This document shows positions 16,110-25,130 of a DNA stretch of 64,000 bases, one piece after another. Under the pieces are notes generated by a model. It worked only from the letters and a program-made list of their open reading frames with translations. It did no database searches and was not told the origin of the DNA. Source of the stretch: Saccharibacillus soli (GTDB lineage Bacteria > Bacillota > Bacilli > Paenibacillales > Paenibacillaceae); NCBI GenBank assembly GCA_002189105.1, contig NIOB01000004.1:124001-188000 (forward strand), read 5' to 3'. How positions within the stretch are numbered: the first letter of the stretch is position 1; each line of letters begins with the position of its first letter. The position numbers and the translations under genes were made by a program.

Positions 16110-18563
16110 ATGTTTTCCAATAAAGAGAATTTTAAAAATGAATTTAAGCAGCGCCTGATCGGTAAGACCGGACGCCAAATACATGAGGTGACCGAAGATG
16201 ACGTCTATGCTGCACTAGGCAGCATGGTTCGGGAAGAGATTGGCCAGAACTGGGCCGCCACCAACCGAACCTATATGGAACAGGGTCAGCGTCAGGTCTA
16301 TTACTTCTCCATGGAGTTCCTGATTGGTCGTCTGCTCGGTAATAACGTGTTAAACCTGGGTGTACTGGATATGGTGCGCGAAGGACTTGGCGAGCTGGGA
16401 TGGGATCTGGAAGACATTGAAGAACATGAAGCCGATGCCGGATTGGGTAACGGTGGATTGGGTCGTCTGGCGGCCTGCTTCCTCGATTCTCTCGCTTCTC
16501 TGGGTTATGCCGGACACGGTAACGGAATTCGTTATAAATACGGCTTGTTTGAACAAAAGATCATTGACGGTCACCAGGTTGAACTTCCGGACTATTGGCT
16601 GCAAAAAGGCAATGTATGGGAAGTCCGCCGCAGCGACAAAAAGGTTAACGTACGCTTCTGGGGCAATATCGAGGTAAACGAAGTAGATGGCAAGAAGAGA
16701 TTTGAGACCAAAAACGGCGAAGATGTCTGGGCTGTACCTTATGACGTTCCAGTTGTGGGTTATGAGAATTCTTCGGTCAATACTCTTCGTCTGTGGAGCG
16801 CGGAATCGGCAGCCGACCCTACGCGTGGCTTTGGTGGGACAGGTGGTAACTATTATAATTTCCTCGACTACAAACGTTCGGTAGAGACGGTATCCGAGTT
16901 CCTGTATCCCGACGATTCGGAGTATGCAGGCAAGCTGCTGCGCCTGAAGCAGGAATACTTCCTGTGTTCGGCCGGCGTACAGAGTATCCTGCGTACCTTC
17001 GACAAGCTTCGTCTCCCGTATGACCGTCTGCCGGAGAAAGTCGCCATCCATATCAATGATACGCATCCTACCCTGGTGATTCCGGAATTGATGCGTATCT
17101 TGATGGATGAAAAAGAGTTTGGTTGGGAAGAGGCCTGGAGCATCGTTACCAAAGTCGTCTCCTATACCAACCACACGATTCTGAGCGAAGCCCTGGAGAC
17201 TTGGCCGGAACAAATGGTTCGTGAGCTCCTGCCGCGCGTCCACATGATTATCGAAGAGATGAACAGACGTTTCTGTGCGTTCCTGCTGGATAAATATCTG
17301 GGTGAACAGGATCGCGTATCCCGGATGGCGATCATCGCAGATGGGCAGATCAAGATGGCGCATCTCGCAATTTACGGCAGCCACAGCATCAACGGCGTAG
17401 CCGCGCTGCACACCGATATTCTCAAGAAGCGCGAAATGAAGGACTTCTATGAGCTGTATCCGGAGCGTTTTAACAACAAGACCAACGGGATTACCCATCG
17501 CCGCTGGCTGATGCACGCTAACCCATCGTTGGCTCAGGTAATTGAGGGCGCGATTGGGTCCGATTGGAAGACGCAGCCGGATCGCCTGAACGATCTGCTG
17601 AAACATGCGGACGATACGGTCTTCCAGGAGAAGATTCGCAGCGTGAAGCATACCAATAAGGAACGTCTGGCTTCTTATATCTACAAAAAGCACGGTGTGG
17701 CCGTCGATACAAATTCGATCTTTGACGTTCAGGTCAAACGTCTGCACGCGTACAAACGCCAACTGCTGAACGCGCTGCACATCATGGATCTGTATAACCG
17801 GATCAAAGAGCAGCCTTCGATTGATCTGACACCACGCACCTTTATCTTCGGGGCGAAGGCGGCTCCGGGTTATTACATGGCGAAGCAGATCATCAAGCTC
17901 ATTAACAATATTGCCGATACGGTCAACAATGATCCGCAAACGAAGGATCTGCTGAAGGTCTTCTTCCTGGAAAACTACTCCGTCTCGCTGGCAGAGAAGA
18001 TTATTCCGGCGGCAGACGTCAGTGAGCAGATCTCAACGGCGGGCAAGGAAGCTTCGGGCACCGGCAATATGAAGCTGATGATGAATGGAGCGTTGACTGT
18101 AGGTACACTCGATGGCGCTAACGTGGAGATGTATGAATCGCTCGGCGATGAAGCCATGTATCTGTTTGGACTGCGCGTTGAAGAAGTGGAGAAATATTAC
18201 CGCGAAGGCGGCTATTCGGCTCAAGCGATCTATCATGAAGACGAACGCATCAAGCGAGTGCTGGATCAACTGATTTATCCGGGACCATTCTGTCAATACG
18301 GCCAATCTTTCGATCCTATCTACCATTCGCTGCTGAGTCATAATGATGAATATTTCGTCCTGCGTGATTTTGCCAGCTATGCGGCTGCCCAGGAGCAGAT
18401 TGGTATGGATTATCGCAATGCCAAGGACTGGTCGAAGAAGTCCATCATCAACATTGCGAAGTCCGGCCGTTTTGCAGGGGATCGCACGATCAACGAATAT
18501 GCAACGGAAATCTGGGGAATCAAGCCGATCTACAGCCGTGAGGGCGTGCATGGTACTCGCTAA
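16110..18563 (+). CDS. glgP: glycogen/alpha-glucan phosphorylase
   Basis: The 817-residue enzyme releases glucose-1-phosphate from glycogen using pyridoxal phosphate. Signatures include YFSMEFLIGRLLGNNVLNLG (about residues 68-87), ADAGLGNGGLGRLAACFLDS, NDTHPTLVIPELMRIL, KTNGITHRRWL and the PLP-lysine region EASGTGNMKLMMNGALTVGT (Lys near 655). Length matches the bacterial family. The start ATG is at 16110, ten bases after AAAGGGG. A terminator separates it from glgD, so it probably has its own promoter. This would let breakdown be regulated apart from ADP-glucose synthesis. Confidence 0.95.
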   Translation: MFSNKENFKNEFKQRLIGKTGRQIHEVTEDDVYAALGSMVREEIGQNWAATNRTYMEQGQRQVYYFSMEFLIGRLLGNNVLNLGVLDMVREGLGELGWDLEDIEEHEADAGLGNGGLGRLAACFLDSLASLGYAGHGNGIRYKYGLFEQKIIDGHQVELPDYWLQKGNVWEVRRSDKKVNVRFWGNIEVNEVDGKKRFETKNGEDVWAVPYDVPVVGYENSSVNTLRLWSAESAADPTRGFGGTGGNYYNFLDYKRSVETVSEFLYPDDSEYAGKLLRLKQEYFLCSAGVQSILRTFDKLRLPYDRLPEKVAIHINDTHPTLVIPELMRILMDEKEFGWEEAWSIVTKVVSYTNHTILSEALETWPEQMVRELLPRVHMIIEEMNRRFCAFLLDKYLGEQDRVSRMAIIADGQIKMAHLAIYGSHSINGVAALHTDILKKREMKDFYELYPERFNNKTNGITHRRWLMHANPSLAQVIEGAIGSDWKTQPDRLNDLLKHADDTVFQEKIRSVKHTNKERLASYIYKKHGVAVDTNSIFDVQVKRLHAYKRQLLNALHIMDLYNRIKEQPSIDLTPRTFIFGAKAAPGYYMAKQIIKLINNIADTVNNDPQTKDLLKVFFLENYSVSLAEKIIPAADVSEQISTAGKEASGTGNMKLMMNGALTVGTLDGANVEMYESLGDEAMYLFGLRVEEVEKYYREGGYSAQAIYHEDERIKRVLDQLIYPGPFCQYGQSFDPIYHSLLSHNDEYFVLRDFASYAAAQEQIGMDYRNAKDWSKKSIINIAKSGRFAGDRTINEYATEIWGIKPIYSREGVHGTR

Positions 18564-18904
18564 TGGCTCCGGTTCTGCTTTCGCAGGAAAAAGAAGATCC
18601 CTCTCATTCCAGTCATGACTGAATAGAAGAGCTGCTCCGATGGGGCAGCTCTTTTTTGATCCGTTTATCTGGGCGTTTGGAATCAGCGGTTGGTGCTTTT
18701 CGACTGTGCTTAACTCTGCTTATGGAAAAAACTTGATATTTCAGCTGGATGACAAGCAGGAATCTGTCAAGACATGACGAATCCTATATCCTTGTCCTTT
18801 TTTTGCACACAAAGGATAAGGAGCGATTTCGATTCTTGAGTCCCGAGCATACCGACGGAATGAGCTGTTATTCTCCGTACAATTTAGAGCAGAGGAGCGA
18901 ACCG
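18564..18904. other. intergenic region before the GNAT gene
   Basis: After the glgP terminator the only structure I see is a hairpin at 18790-18821, CCTTGTCCTTT pairing with AAAGGATAAGG with one mismatch. It lies about 84 bases before the acetyltransferase start and its role is unknown. Confidence 0.45.
18628..18657 (+). terminator. intrinsic terminator of glgP
   Basis: GAGCTGC at 18629-18635 pairs with GCAGCTC at 18645-18651, followed by six T. Confidence 0.9.
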
Positions 18905-19426
18905 ATGAAGATTAGATTTGCCAGACCCGAGGATGCAGCGGGCATTGCGCAGGTTCATGTCGATAGTTGGAAGACGACGTATAAAGGCATCATCGCGGAC
19001 GCGTACCTCGATCAGCTTTCCGTGGAAGAACGTTGGAATCGTTGGGAGAAGCGTCTGAGTGAACCGGAACCGGGAGAAGGGGTCATCATCGCAGAGAATG
19101 AGCGAGGGCAAGTCTGCGGATTCCTCGACTATGGGATTGATCGGGATTCCGGCCATGTGCATGAAGCCGAATTGTATGCGGTTTATCTGCTGCAAAGTGA
19201 GCAGCGCAAGGGGATCGGCCGCGCCATGTTTCGGCAGATGCTGGAAGTGCTGCGTGAGCGAGGGTATCATTCCCTGATGGTCTGGGTGCTGGAACAGAAC
19301 CCAGCCGTTCATTTTTATCTCAAGCTTGGCGGCGAGGAGCTGGAACGCAAACAGATTCGCATCGGCGAAGAGACGTTTACGGAGATTGCGCTGCGCTGGC
19401 AGGACATCGCTCGATTGAACATCTGA
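18905..19426 (+). CDS. GNAT-family N-acetyltransferase
   Basis: The 173-residue protein has the N-terminal IRFARPEDAAGIAQVHVDSW strand-helix typical of GNAT proteins, and the acetyl-CoA loop QRKGIGRAMF (about residues 101-110). Toward the C-terminus is the region VLEQNPAVHFYLKLGGEE. It transfers an acetyl group from acetyl-CoA to an amine whose identity is not visible. The start is ATG at 18905, seven bases after AGAGGAG; an upstream in-frame codon lacks a binding site. A diguanylate cyclase follows after 21 bases, so the two are probably cotranscribed. Confidence 0.85.
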   Translation: MKIRFARPEDAAGIAQVHVDSWKTTYKGIIADAYLDQLSVEERWNRWEKRLSEPEPGEGVIIAENERGQVCGFLDYGIDRDSGHVHEAELYAVYLLQSEQRKGIGRAMFRQMLEVLRERGYHSLMVWVLEQNPAVHFYLKLGGEELERKQIRIGEETFTEIALRWQDIARLNI

Positions 19427-19447
19427 AGGGAAGAGTGAGAAACGGTC

Positions 19448-20641
19448 ATGTCTTTTCGCTTTGATCCGCAAACAGTCTACGTTTTTCTGATTTGCGGTCA
19501 TCTTTTTACCGTTGTTCTTCTGAGCGCTTACCGGCGCAGTGAGAGCAGAGACAGCCTAATTTCGGCCTTTTATGTAGCCAAGCTGCTGCAAGCAGCGGCT
19601 TGGACCTTAATGGTTCTGAAGGAATGTCTGGATGAACGCCTCGTGATCGCGCTCGCCAACACCATCCTGCTGATCGGTACAGCACTGGAAGCGGCGGCGC
19701 TACTTAAGATGCACGGAGCTTTGACGGTGCGTGCCCGCCGTCTGGGAATTGGTGTGACGCTGCTGGGGGTGTTGACCTTCAACGGTGTCGTCTGGTTCTA
19801 CAATTATGAATATATTCGGATCGTGGTCGCTTCCGTCTTCTCGGCAGTGTTGATTGCGCCGCCTGCGCTGAAGCTGCTGATGGAGCCTCGCGCTACCGCA
19901 CTTCGCAGACTGATGGGAGGGCTGTACAGCTTTGTCGCAGCGGCTTTGTTCATCCGGGCAGGTGCCGCCTCTTTTTCGGGAGGGGCCTCTACTGTCTTGT
20001 CCGCAAGCGTCAGTCAGAACCTGTTTTCCATCTCCTCATACTTGACTATGGTGTTGGCAAACACTGGCTTCGTACTATTGGCCAAGCAGAAATCCGATGA
20101 GGAATTGATCCGGCTGGCCAGTGTCGATGATCTTACGCAGATCTGGAACCGGCGGACGTTTGTGAGCAAGGCTACCGTTCTACTGGAACGCCATGCCAGA
20201 CGCAAGCTTCCGGTCTCCTTTTTACTGTTCGACATTGATGGATTCAAGGGCATAAACGATACGCATGGTCATGATATTGGCGATCGTGTGCTGCGGGAGA
20301 TGAGTATGGTTGTCAGACGGCAGCTGCGTCCCGATGATCTGTTTGGGCGTTACGGGGGCGATGAATTTGCCATTCTGCTGCCTGATACGTCGAAGGCGGA
20401 GTCCATTCTGCTTGCTGAACGGATTCGTGTGGCAGCGCAGGGGGCTTACACATTAAGCATTGGAGTGCTGACGTTTGTTCCCCAATCCGGAGTTGATCTG
20501 GATCAGATCTACAAATGCTGTGACCTCGCTTTATACGAAGCCAAGCGAGCGGGGCGCAATCGAATTCAGCGGGCGGAACCGCACTTTGGTGAGTCGCAAG
20601 TTTCGGCATCTCTGCATAATCGGGAGCGGCTGCACGTTTGA
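19448..20641 (+). CDS. membrane-bound GGDEF diguanylate cyclase
   Basis: The 397-residue protein has an N-terminal membrane domain of about six to seven helices (residues 10-215), then a complete GGDEF domain (about 222-385). It shows DDLTQIWNRRTF, FDIDGFKGINDTHGHDIGD and the active-site motif RYGGDEF. RPDD lies five residues before GGDEF, matching the RxxD inhibitory I-site, so feedback inhibition by c-di-GMP is likely. It condenses two GTP into c-di-GMP at the membrane, linking an unknown signal to motility or biofilm. No EAL domain is present. The start ATG at 19448 follows a purine-rich GGGAAGAG region. Confidence 0.9.
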   Translation: MSFRFDPQTVYVFLICGHLFTVVLLSAYRRSESRDSLISAFYVAKLLQAAAWTLMVLKECLDERLVIALANTILLIGTALEAAALLKMHGALTVRARRLGIGVTLLGVLTFNGVVWFYNYEYIRIVVASVFSAVLIAPPALKLLMEPRATALRRLMGGLYSFVAAALFIRAGAASFSGGASTVLSASVSQNLFSISSYLTMVLANTGFVLLAKQKSDEELIRLASVDDLTQIWNRRTFVSKATVLLERHARRKLPVSFLLFDIDGFKGINDTHGHDIGDRVLREMSMVVRRQLRPDDLFGRYGGDEFAILLPDTSKAESILLAERIRVAAQGAYTLSIGVLTFVPQSGVDLDQIYKCCDLALYEAKRAGRNRIQRAEPHFGESQVSASLHNRERLHV

Positions 20642-20838
20642 GGCTTCGTCGTCATAGCGTTTAGAAAGTTTATATGCAAATACGGAAGCTGAAAGCACGT
20701 TTTATATGATTTTCAGGAAATTTCGCAAATAGGGATGATTTTTCATCTTCATCATGCTAAGATACGTTTGTTTTGAATCGATTTCGTTCTTTTTGCGGAA
20801 TCATGATCCTATACAAACGATCGAAGGAGGGTGAAGAG

Positions 20839-22260
20839 ATGAAAACGAACAACGGAACTGCTTCGGCCAAAATGCCGCTGGAGCGTGAATTCAATTTGTT
20901 CCGTTTAACCTGGCCGATATTCCTGGAAGTCTTTTTATTTATGTTGATGGGGATCACGGATACGATGATGCTGAGTGGTGTATCGGATGATGCGGTTGCG
21001 GCTGTAGGTGCAGCCAACCAGGTCATCTCAATCGCCATCCTGATCCTTGAAGTCGTGGGTAATGGTGCCGCCATCGTTATCGCGCAATATTTGGGAGCAC
21101 GCAATCACTATGAGGCCGCCAAGATTTCCGGTCTGTCGTTGACTCTCAATCTGATGCTCGGCCTGACAATGAGTGCGATCTTCCTCATTTTCGGTCATCA
21201 TCTCATGGTGGCGTTGAACCTGCACGGGGATATTCTGGTGTATGCCAAGTCGTATCTGCATATTGTCGGCGGCGGAATCTTCCTGCAAGCCTTGATTAAT
21301 ATGCTGTCGGCGACGATCCGCACTTATGGTCAGACGAAGCTTACGATGTTTGTCGCGCTCGGGATGAACATCTTGAGCGTTACAGGCGGCTATCTGCTGA
21401 TCTTCGGACATATGGGTATGCCTGCCATGGGCGTTGAAGGTGCCGCTATCTCGACGGTCGCCAGCCGCGCAGTTGCTGCGGTTGTCCTGCTGTGGATGCT
21501 CTACCAGGTCATGGAAGTGCGTATTCAATTCAAGTTCTATCTGAACCTGACCCGTGAATACGTGATGAAGATTCTGCGCATTGGCGTTCCTTCCGCACTG
21601 GAGCAGATCACGTATCAATCGTGCCAGATGATTTTCTTCTTCTACGCGACGTTCCTCGGTGCGCAGGCGCTGGCTGCCCGTCAATATGCGACAAACATCT
21701 CGATGTTTATCTATTTATTTGCGGTCGCTGTAGCGATCGGCACGGGCATTATCGTCGGTCGTCTGGTTGGTGCCAATCGCAAGGAAGACGCGTATCACCA
21801 AGTATGGGGCAGCGTAAAGCGTGCGATCGTGATTACCGTGATCGTCGATCTGGTCGTCATCCTGCTCCGCCATCCGCTGGTCGGTATCTTCACCGACGAC
21901 GCCGACATCATTCGCATGGCGACTCAGGTGCTGGTGCTGAGTATCGTGCTGGAAACGGCGCGCACGTTCAATATGATCGTCATCGGTTCGCTGCGTGCAG
22001 CCGGTGACGCGAAGTTCCCGGTCTACGTAGGCCTGGTGTCCATGGTTGGGATCAGCCTGCCGCTGGGTTACGTCCTTGTGTTCCAGATGAATATGGGACT
22101 GCCGGGGATCTGGCTGGCGATTGCCGCTGATGAATGGATTCGTGTAGCAGTGATGTATATGCGTTGGAAGAGTCGCGTATGGAAAAAACATTCGCTTGTC
22201 CAGCACAACGAAGTCGAACAGGGCGAGAACTTGGCGCCTCCCGCAGCTCCTTCGGTGTAA
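20839..22260 (+). CDS. MATE-family multidrug/metabolite exporter
   Basis: The 473-residue membrane protein has about 12 helices. The first segment shows LTWPIFLEVFLFMLMGITDTMMLSGVSDDAVAAVGAANQ, and the second half repeats the pattern with RIGVPSALEQITYQSCQMIFFFY, as expected of the two-lobed MATE fold. It exports organic cations or metabolites by Na+ or H+ antiport. The start is ATG at 20839, eight bases after AAGGAGG; upstream in-frame codons lack a binding site. It appears monocistronic and ends with a strong terminator. Confidence 0.9.
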   Translation: MKTNNGTASAKMPLEREFNLFRLTWPIFLEVFLFMLMGITDTMMLSGVSDDAVAAVGAANQVISIAILILEVVGNGAAIVIAQYLGARNHYEAAKISGLSLTLNLMLGLTMSAIFLIFGHHLMVALNLHGDILVYAKSYLHIVGGGIFLQALINMLSATIRTYGQTKLTMFVALGMNILSVTGGYLLIFGHMGMPAMGVEGAAISTVASRAVAAVVLLWMLYQVMEVRIQFKFYLNLTREYVMKILRIGVPSALEQITYQSCQMIFFFYATFLGAQALAARQYATNISMFIYLFAVAVAIGTGIIVGRLVGANRKEDAYHQVWGSVKRAIVITVIVDLVVILLRHPLVGIFTDDADIIRMATQVLVLSIVLETARTFNMIVIGSLRAAGDAKFPVYVGLVSMVGISLPLGYVLVFQMNMGLPGIWLAIAADEWIRVAVMYMRWKSRVWKKHSLVQHNEVEQGENLAPPAAPSV

Positions 22261-22273
22261 AGGAGCGTACAGT

Positions 22274-22321
22274 AAAGCCCGCTTTTCTGCCTCAGGTTCG
22301 GCAGGGAAGCGGGCTTTTTTG
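22274..22321. terminator. intrinsic terminator after the MATE gene
   Basis: AAAGCCCGCTT near 22274-22284 pairs with AAGCGGGCTTT, with T on the plus strand and A on the other side. It can stop both the MATE transcript and the convergent minus-strand gene. Confidence 0.85.
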
Positions 22322-22420
22322 TTTGCCCGACTGGGCTGGGGTTGACACACCCGGTGGATCAGAGCTGACTGAAATTCGTTCCTTGGTGCAAAAGCAAAAA
22401 GGTTCCATCCTTCCCGGCGT

Positions 22421-23098
22421 CTAGTGTTTGCTGCTTGATTGCCGGTTTTTCGCTTCGTTGAGCAGATGACGGATTTCCTCTTCGCTGCGGGAAGTGCGCC
22501 GGGCGATTTCGGTGATTTGATGATCGTCGATCGGAGGCAGGCCCAGCAGGTCGGCTGCGATGCCAAAGTATTCATCCAGTGCTTCTTCAAGGCTCATCGG
22601 CCGCAGGTGCACCACCTGATTGCTCTGAATATGCAGGAACTTTTCGCAAAAAGCCGATACGCAGGACTCGAACGTTCCCCGTTCCAGATGTTCGGCGGGC
22701 GGGTATACTTCGATGAAGCAGGGGAGAGCACCGCGTTCGTCTCTCGGAAGGTTCGGATAAGGAAGCTCCCGCAGTTTGCCGCTGAGCGGGTCGTCGTATA
22801 GGTAGCGGAATTCCATCTTGTCCGACGCCAGCAGACGGCGGATCTCTTGCAGGAACGGTTCTTCTTGGGCAGCCGCTGCTTCGTCGTCAAGTGTCTCCGG
22901 CACGCCTTCGGCCTCCAGAAATCCTCTCAACTGGTTTTTCGAGCCGGCGCCGATCCAAGCCAGCAGGGTTTCGGGAGCGTCGACTTCGGGCGTATTGTAG
23001 ATCCAGACGTGTTCGTAGGAAGAGGGTTCGTCCAGCCCGTAGAATCCGAACCATAAGTTGATCGACGTCGTGTCGATATAGATCGTTTGCTCGTTCAT
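22421..23098 (-). CDS. conserved-looking protein of unknown function, 225 residues
   Basis: I do not recognise a family. The protein begins MNEQTIYIDTTSINLWFGFYGL, is soluble and acidic, and has no signal peptide or membrane helix. It contains a Pro-rich, mixed alpha/beta middle (LPYPNLPRDERGALPCFIEVYPP) and a C-terminal helical part, PPIDDHQITEIARRTSRSEEEIRHLLNEAK, that resembles an HTH-like or helical-hairpin tail. The start is ATG at 23098 directly downstream of AGGAGGCAGAAGG; coding quality is good across its length. It is single and convergent with the MATE gene. Function cannot be inferred. Confidence 0.75.
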   Translation of the reverse strand: MNEQTIYIDTTSINLWFGFYGLDEPSSYEHVWIYNTPEVDAPETLLAWIGAGSKNQLRGFLEAEGVPETLDDEAAAAQEEPFLQEIRRLLASDKMEFRYLYDDPLSGKLRELPYPNLPRDERGALPCFIEVYPPAEHLERGTFESCVSAFCEKFLHIQSNQVVHLRPMSLEEALDEYFGIAADLLGLPPIDDHQITEIARRTSRSEEEIRHLLNEAKNRQSSSKH

Positions 23099-23406
23099 CC
23101 TTCTGCCTCCTGCCGCATCCTTTTTTCTTATTATGCGCAAAAATACTGCCGTGCTCAAGCGCCCGCCTGGGGCAGAGAGCGGAGGCGAGAGGGCAACGGA
23201 AAACAGCAAAAAAGATCTTTTTCATTTTCGATTGAATCCCTGCGCTTATCTTCTCCGTCGAAGACAAAAATAAGCTGCTCCAACGTCAGATCCGCGCAAG
23301 GCCACATCGTCTTCGGCGGGAACACGCCCTTCACGCACAGGCCTGTTTCCCCTACTCGCCCCCGGCGGGAGCGGGCGGAGACGGAATGGAGAAGCGGTCG
23401 CCTTTG

Positions 23407-23451
23407 TTTTCGGATTCCCACCTTGAAGTGTTCCATGAAGGAATCCGAAAA
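23407..23451. repeat. 12-bp perfect inverted repeat
   Basis: TTTTCGGATTCC at 23407-23418 pairs with GGAATCCGAAAA at 23440-23451 around a 21-base loop. No T-tract follows on either strand, so it is not a standard terminator. Confidence 0.7.
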
Positions 23452-23526
23452 TAACACGCGATCGAAACCCGACTCCGCACGCGCAGCCCCGCACACGCCT
23501 CCTTCACGCTGCAAATTTTAATCATT

Positions 23527-23544
23527 TTGTGACCAAGATCACTT
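23527..23544. promoter_or_regulatory. Rex/FNR-like operator 1 upstream of cydA
   Basis: TTGTGACCAAGATCACTT matches the TGTGA-N6-TCACA core shared by Fnr/Crp-type sites and Rex boxes. A further TTCACAA at 23548-23554 gives an alternative right half-site. Confidence 0.6.
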
Positions 23545-23567
23545 TTTTTCACAATTTCCGTCTTAAT

Positions 23568-23585
23568 TTGTGATAAACATCACTA
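23568..23585. promoter_or_regulatory. Rex/FNR-like operator 2 upstream of cydA
   Basis: TTGTGATAAACATCACTA has the same core. Its centre is 41 bases from that of operator 1, about four helical turns, so both lie on one face of the DNA. Confidence 0.6.
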
Positions 23586-23591
23586 AATCGC

Positions 23592-23607
23592 TGTGAGATT
23601 TCTGACA
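23592..23607. promoter_or_regulatory. weak third operator-like site
   Basis: TGTGAGATTTCTGACA keeps the left half-site and spacing, with a degenerate right half, centred 23 bases from operator 2. Confidence 0.35.
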
Positions 23608-23723
23608 AACTAATTGCAGATTTCGTTCACGCTCGTGAGCTATTACCTGGTCAACGCTAGAAGTAGATCAAGAGTTGAAAAGGTACTCTATCACTACATA
23701 AGGTAAAGAGAGGAAGGGATCAC

Positions 23724-25130
23724 ATGGATGTGCTCGATCTTGCGCGGCTTCAATATGCGCTGACGACGATTTACCACTTCTTTTTTGTCCCCGTGTCCAT
23801 CGGTCTAGTTTTGTTCGTTGCGATCATGGAGACACTGTACGTGGTCAAGAAAGATGAGAATTACAAAAAAATGGCGAAGTTCTGGGGCAAGCTGTTCCTG
23901 ATTAACTTTGCGGTAGGCGTGGTAACCGGGATTCTTCAGGAATTCCAATTCGGCATGAACTGGTCCGATTATTCACGCTTTGTCGGTGACGTGTTTGGAG
24001 CGCCGCTGGCGATTGAAGCGCTGTTCGCCTTTTTCCTGGAATCGACCTTCATTGGTCTGTGGATCTTCGGCTGGGACAAGCTGTCTAAGAAAGTGCATCT
24101 GGCCTGCATCTGGCTGGTTGTCGTGGGTACGACATTGTCGGCGTTCTGGATTCTGACCGCCAATTCGTTCATGCAGCAGCCGGTGGGCTTCAGCGTGCAG
24201 AACGGACGTGCGGAGATGAACGACTTCCTGGCGCTCATCACCAATCCGCAGCTCATTTACGAGTTCCCGCACACCGTCTTTGGGGCCTATCTGACCGGAG
24301 CTTTTGTGGTCGCAGGAATTTGTGCCATCAAGATGCTGGGCAAGAAAGATGCGCATCTATTCAAGTCTTCGTTTAGCATTGCGATTGTCATCGGCCTGAT
24401 CTCTTCGCTGGGCGTTGCGTTCAGCGGACACTCGCAGGCGCAGCATCTGGTTGAGACGCAGCCGATGAAGATGGCGGCAGCCGAAGGCATCTGGGAAACT
24501 ACGCCAGACAAGGCGCCGTGGGCATTGATTTCCGGGATCAACGTGGACGGTCAGAAGAACTCCTTTGAACTGAATCTGCCGATTCCGGGTCTTCTCAGCT
24601 ACCTGTCTTATGGCGAGTTTAACGGAGCGGTTACCGGCATGAAGGAATTGAACGCTCAATACAATCAGCAGTATGGACAAGGCGATTACATTCCTCCGGT
24701 CAAAACGACGTTCTGGAGCTTCCGGTTCATGGTTGCCAGCGGTGGTCTGCTGATTCTGTTATCCCTGTATGGCACTTACATGGCGCTGCGCCGCAGAGTG
24801 GACAAGGCGCCAAGATGGTATTGGCACTGCATGAAGTGGGCAATTGCTCTGCCGTTTATTGCCAACACTTCAGGATGGATCATGACGGAGGTTGGGCGCC
24901 AGCCGTGGACGGTCTTTGGCCTGATGACAACGGCAGACAGCGTATCGCCTAACGTATCCTCCGGTTCCGTGCTGTTCTCGATCATCACCTTTACGGCGGT
25001 CTATACGCTGCTGGGTGGCGTAATGGTCTATTTGTTTGTCAAAGAAATCAAAAAAGGTCCGAGCGGAGAAAAGGAAGGGCTGGAGCAGCCGCATGATCCG
25101 TTCGAGAAGGAGGTAGCTCATGTCTCTTAG
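23724..25130 (+). CDS. cydA: cytochrome bd quinol oxidase subunit I
   Basis: The 468-residue membrane subunit carries hemes b558, b595 and d and oxidises menaquinol, reducing oxygen to water at high affinity. Diagnostic parts are LQYALTTIYHFFFVPVSIGL (N-terminal His ligand), FPHTVFGAYLTGAF, the Q-loop region around residues 250-330, and GWIMTEVGRQPWTVFG near residue 385. The Q-loop is of the short Gram-positive type. The start is ATG at 23724 behind GAGAGGAAGGG. The operon continues with cydB, overlapping by 11 bases. Upstream TGTGA-N6-TCAC sites suggest redox or oxygen control. Confidence 0.95.
   Translation: MDVLDLARLQYALTTIYHFFFVPVSIGLVLFVAIMETLYVVKKDENYKKMAKFWGKLFLINFAVGVVTGILQEFQFGMNWSDYSRFVGDVFGAPLAIEALFAFFLESTFIGLWIFGWDKLSKKVHLACIWLVVVGTTLSAFWILTANSFMQQPVGFSVQNGRAEMNDFLALITNPQLIYEFPHTVFGAYLTGAFVVAGICAIKMLGKKDAHLFKSSFSIAIVIGLISSLGVAFSGHSQAQHLVETQPMKMAAAEGIWETTPDKAPWALISGINVDGQKNSFELNLPIPGLLSYLSYGEFNGAVTGMKELNAQYNQQYGQGDYIPPVKTTFWSFRFMVASGGLLILLSLYGTYMALRRRVDKAPRWYWHCMKWAIALPFIANTSGWIMTEVGRQPWTVFGLMTTADSVSPNVSSGSVLFSIITFTAVYTLLGGVMVYLFVKEIKKGPSGEKEGLEQPHDPFEKEVAHVS

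Larger units (their letters stand above)
23099..23723. other. 625-bp non-coding region upstream of cydA
   Basis: The first 420 bases are GC-rich, with short ORFs on both strands that have no sensible start or protein-like composition. The region contains a 14-bp palindrome AAAAAGATCTTTTT near 23208-23222 and a 12-bp inverted repeat at 23407-23451. The last 200 bases are A/T-rich and hold the cyd operators. I see no gene in it. Confidence 0.6.

Noticed and set aside
16350-17939. 529-codon open frame antisense to glgP
   Set aside because: It lies wholly inside the glycogen phosphorylase gene on the other strand, has no ribosome binding site, and its product has no recognisable motif, while glgP is unmistakable.
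23155-23514. 119-codon minus-strand frame in the GC-rich stretch before cydA
   Set aside because: There is no Shine-Dalgarno sequence at sensible spacing; the composition (Arg, Cys, Ser-rich) looks like random GC-rich DNA.
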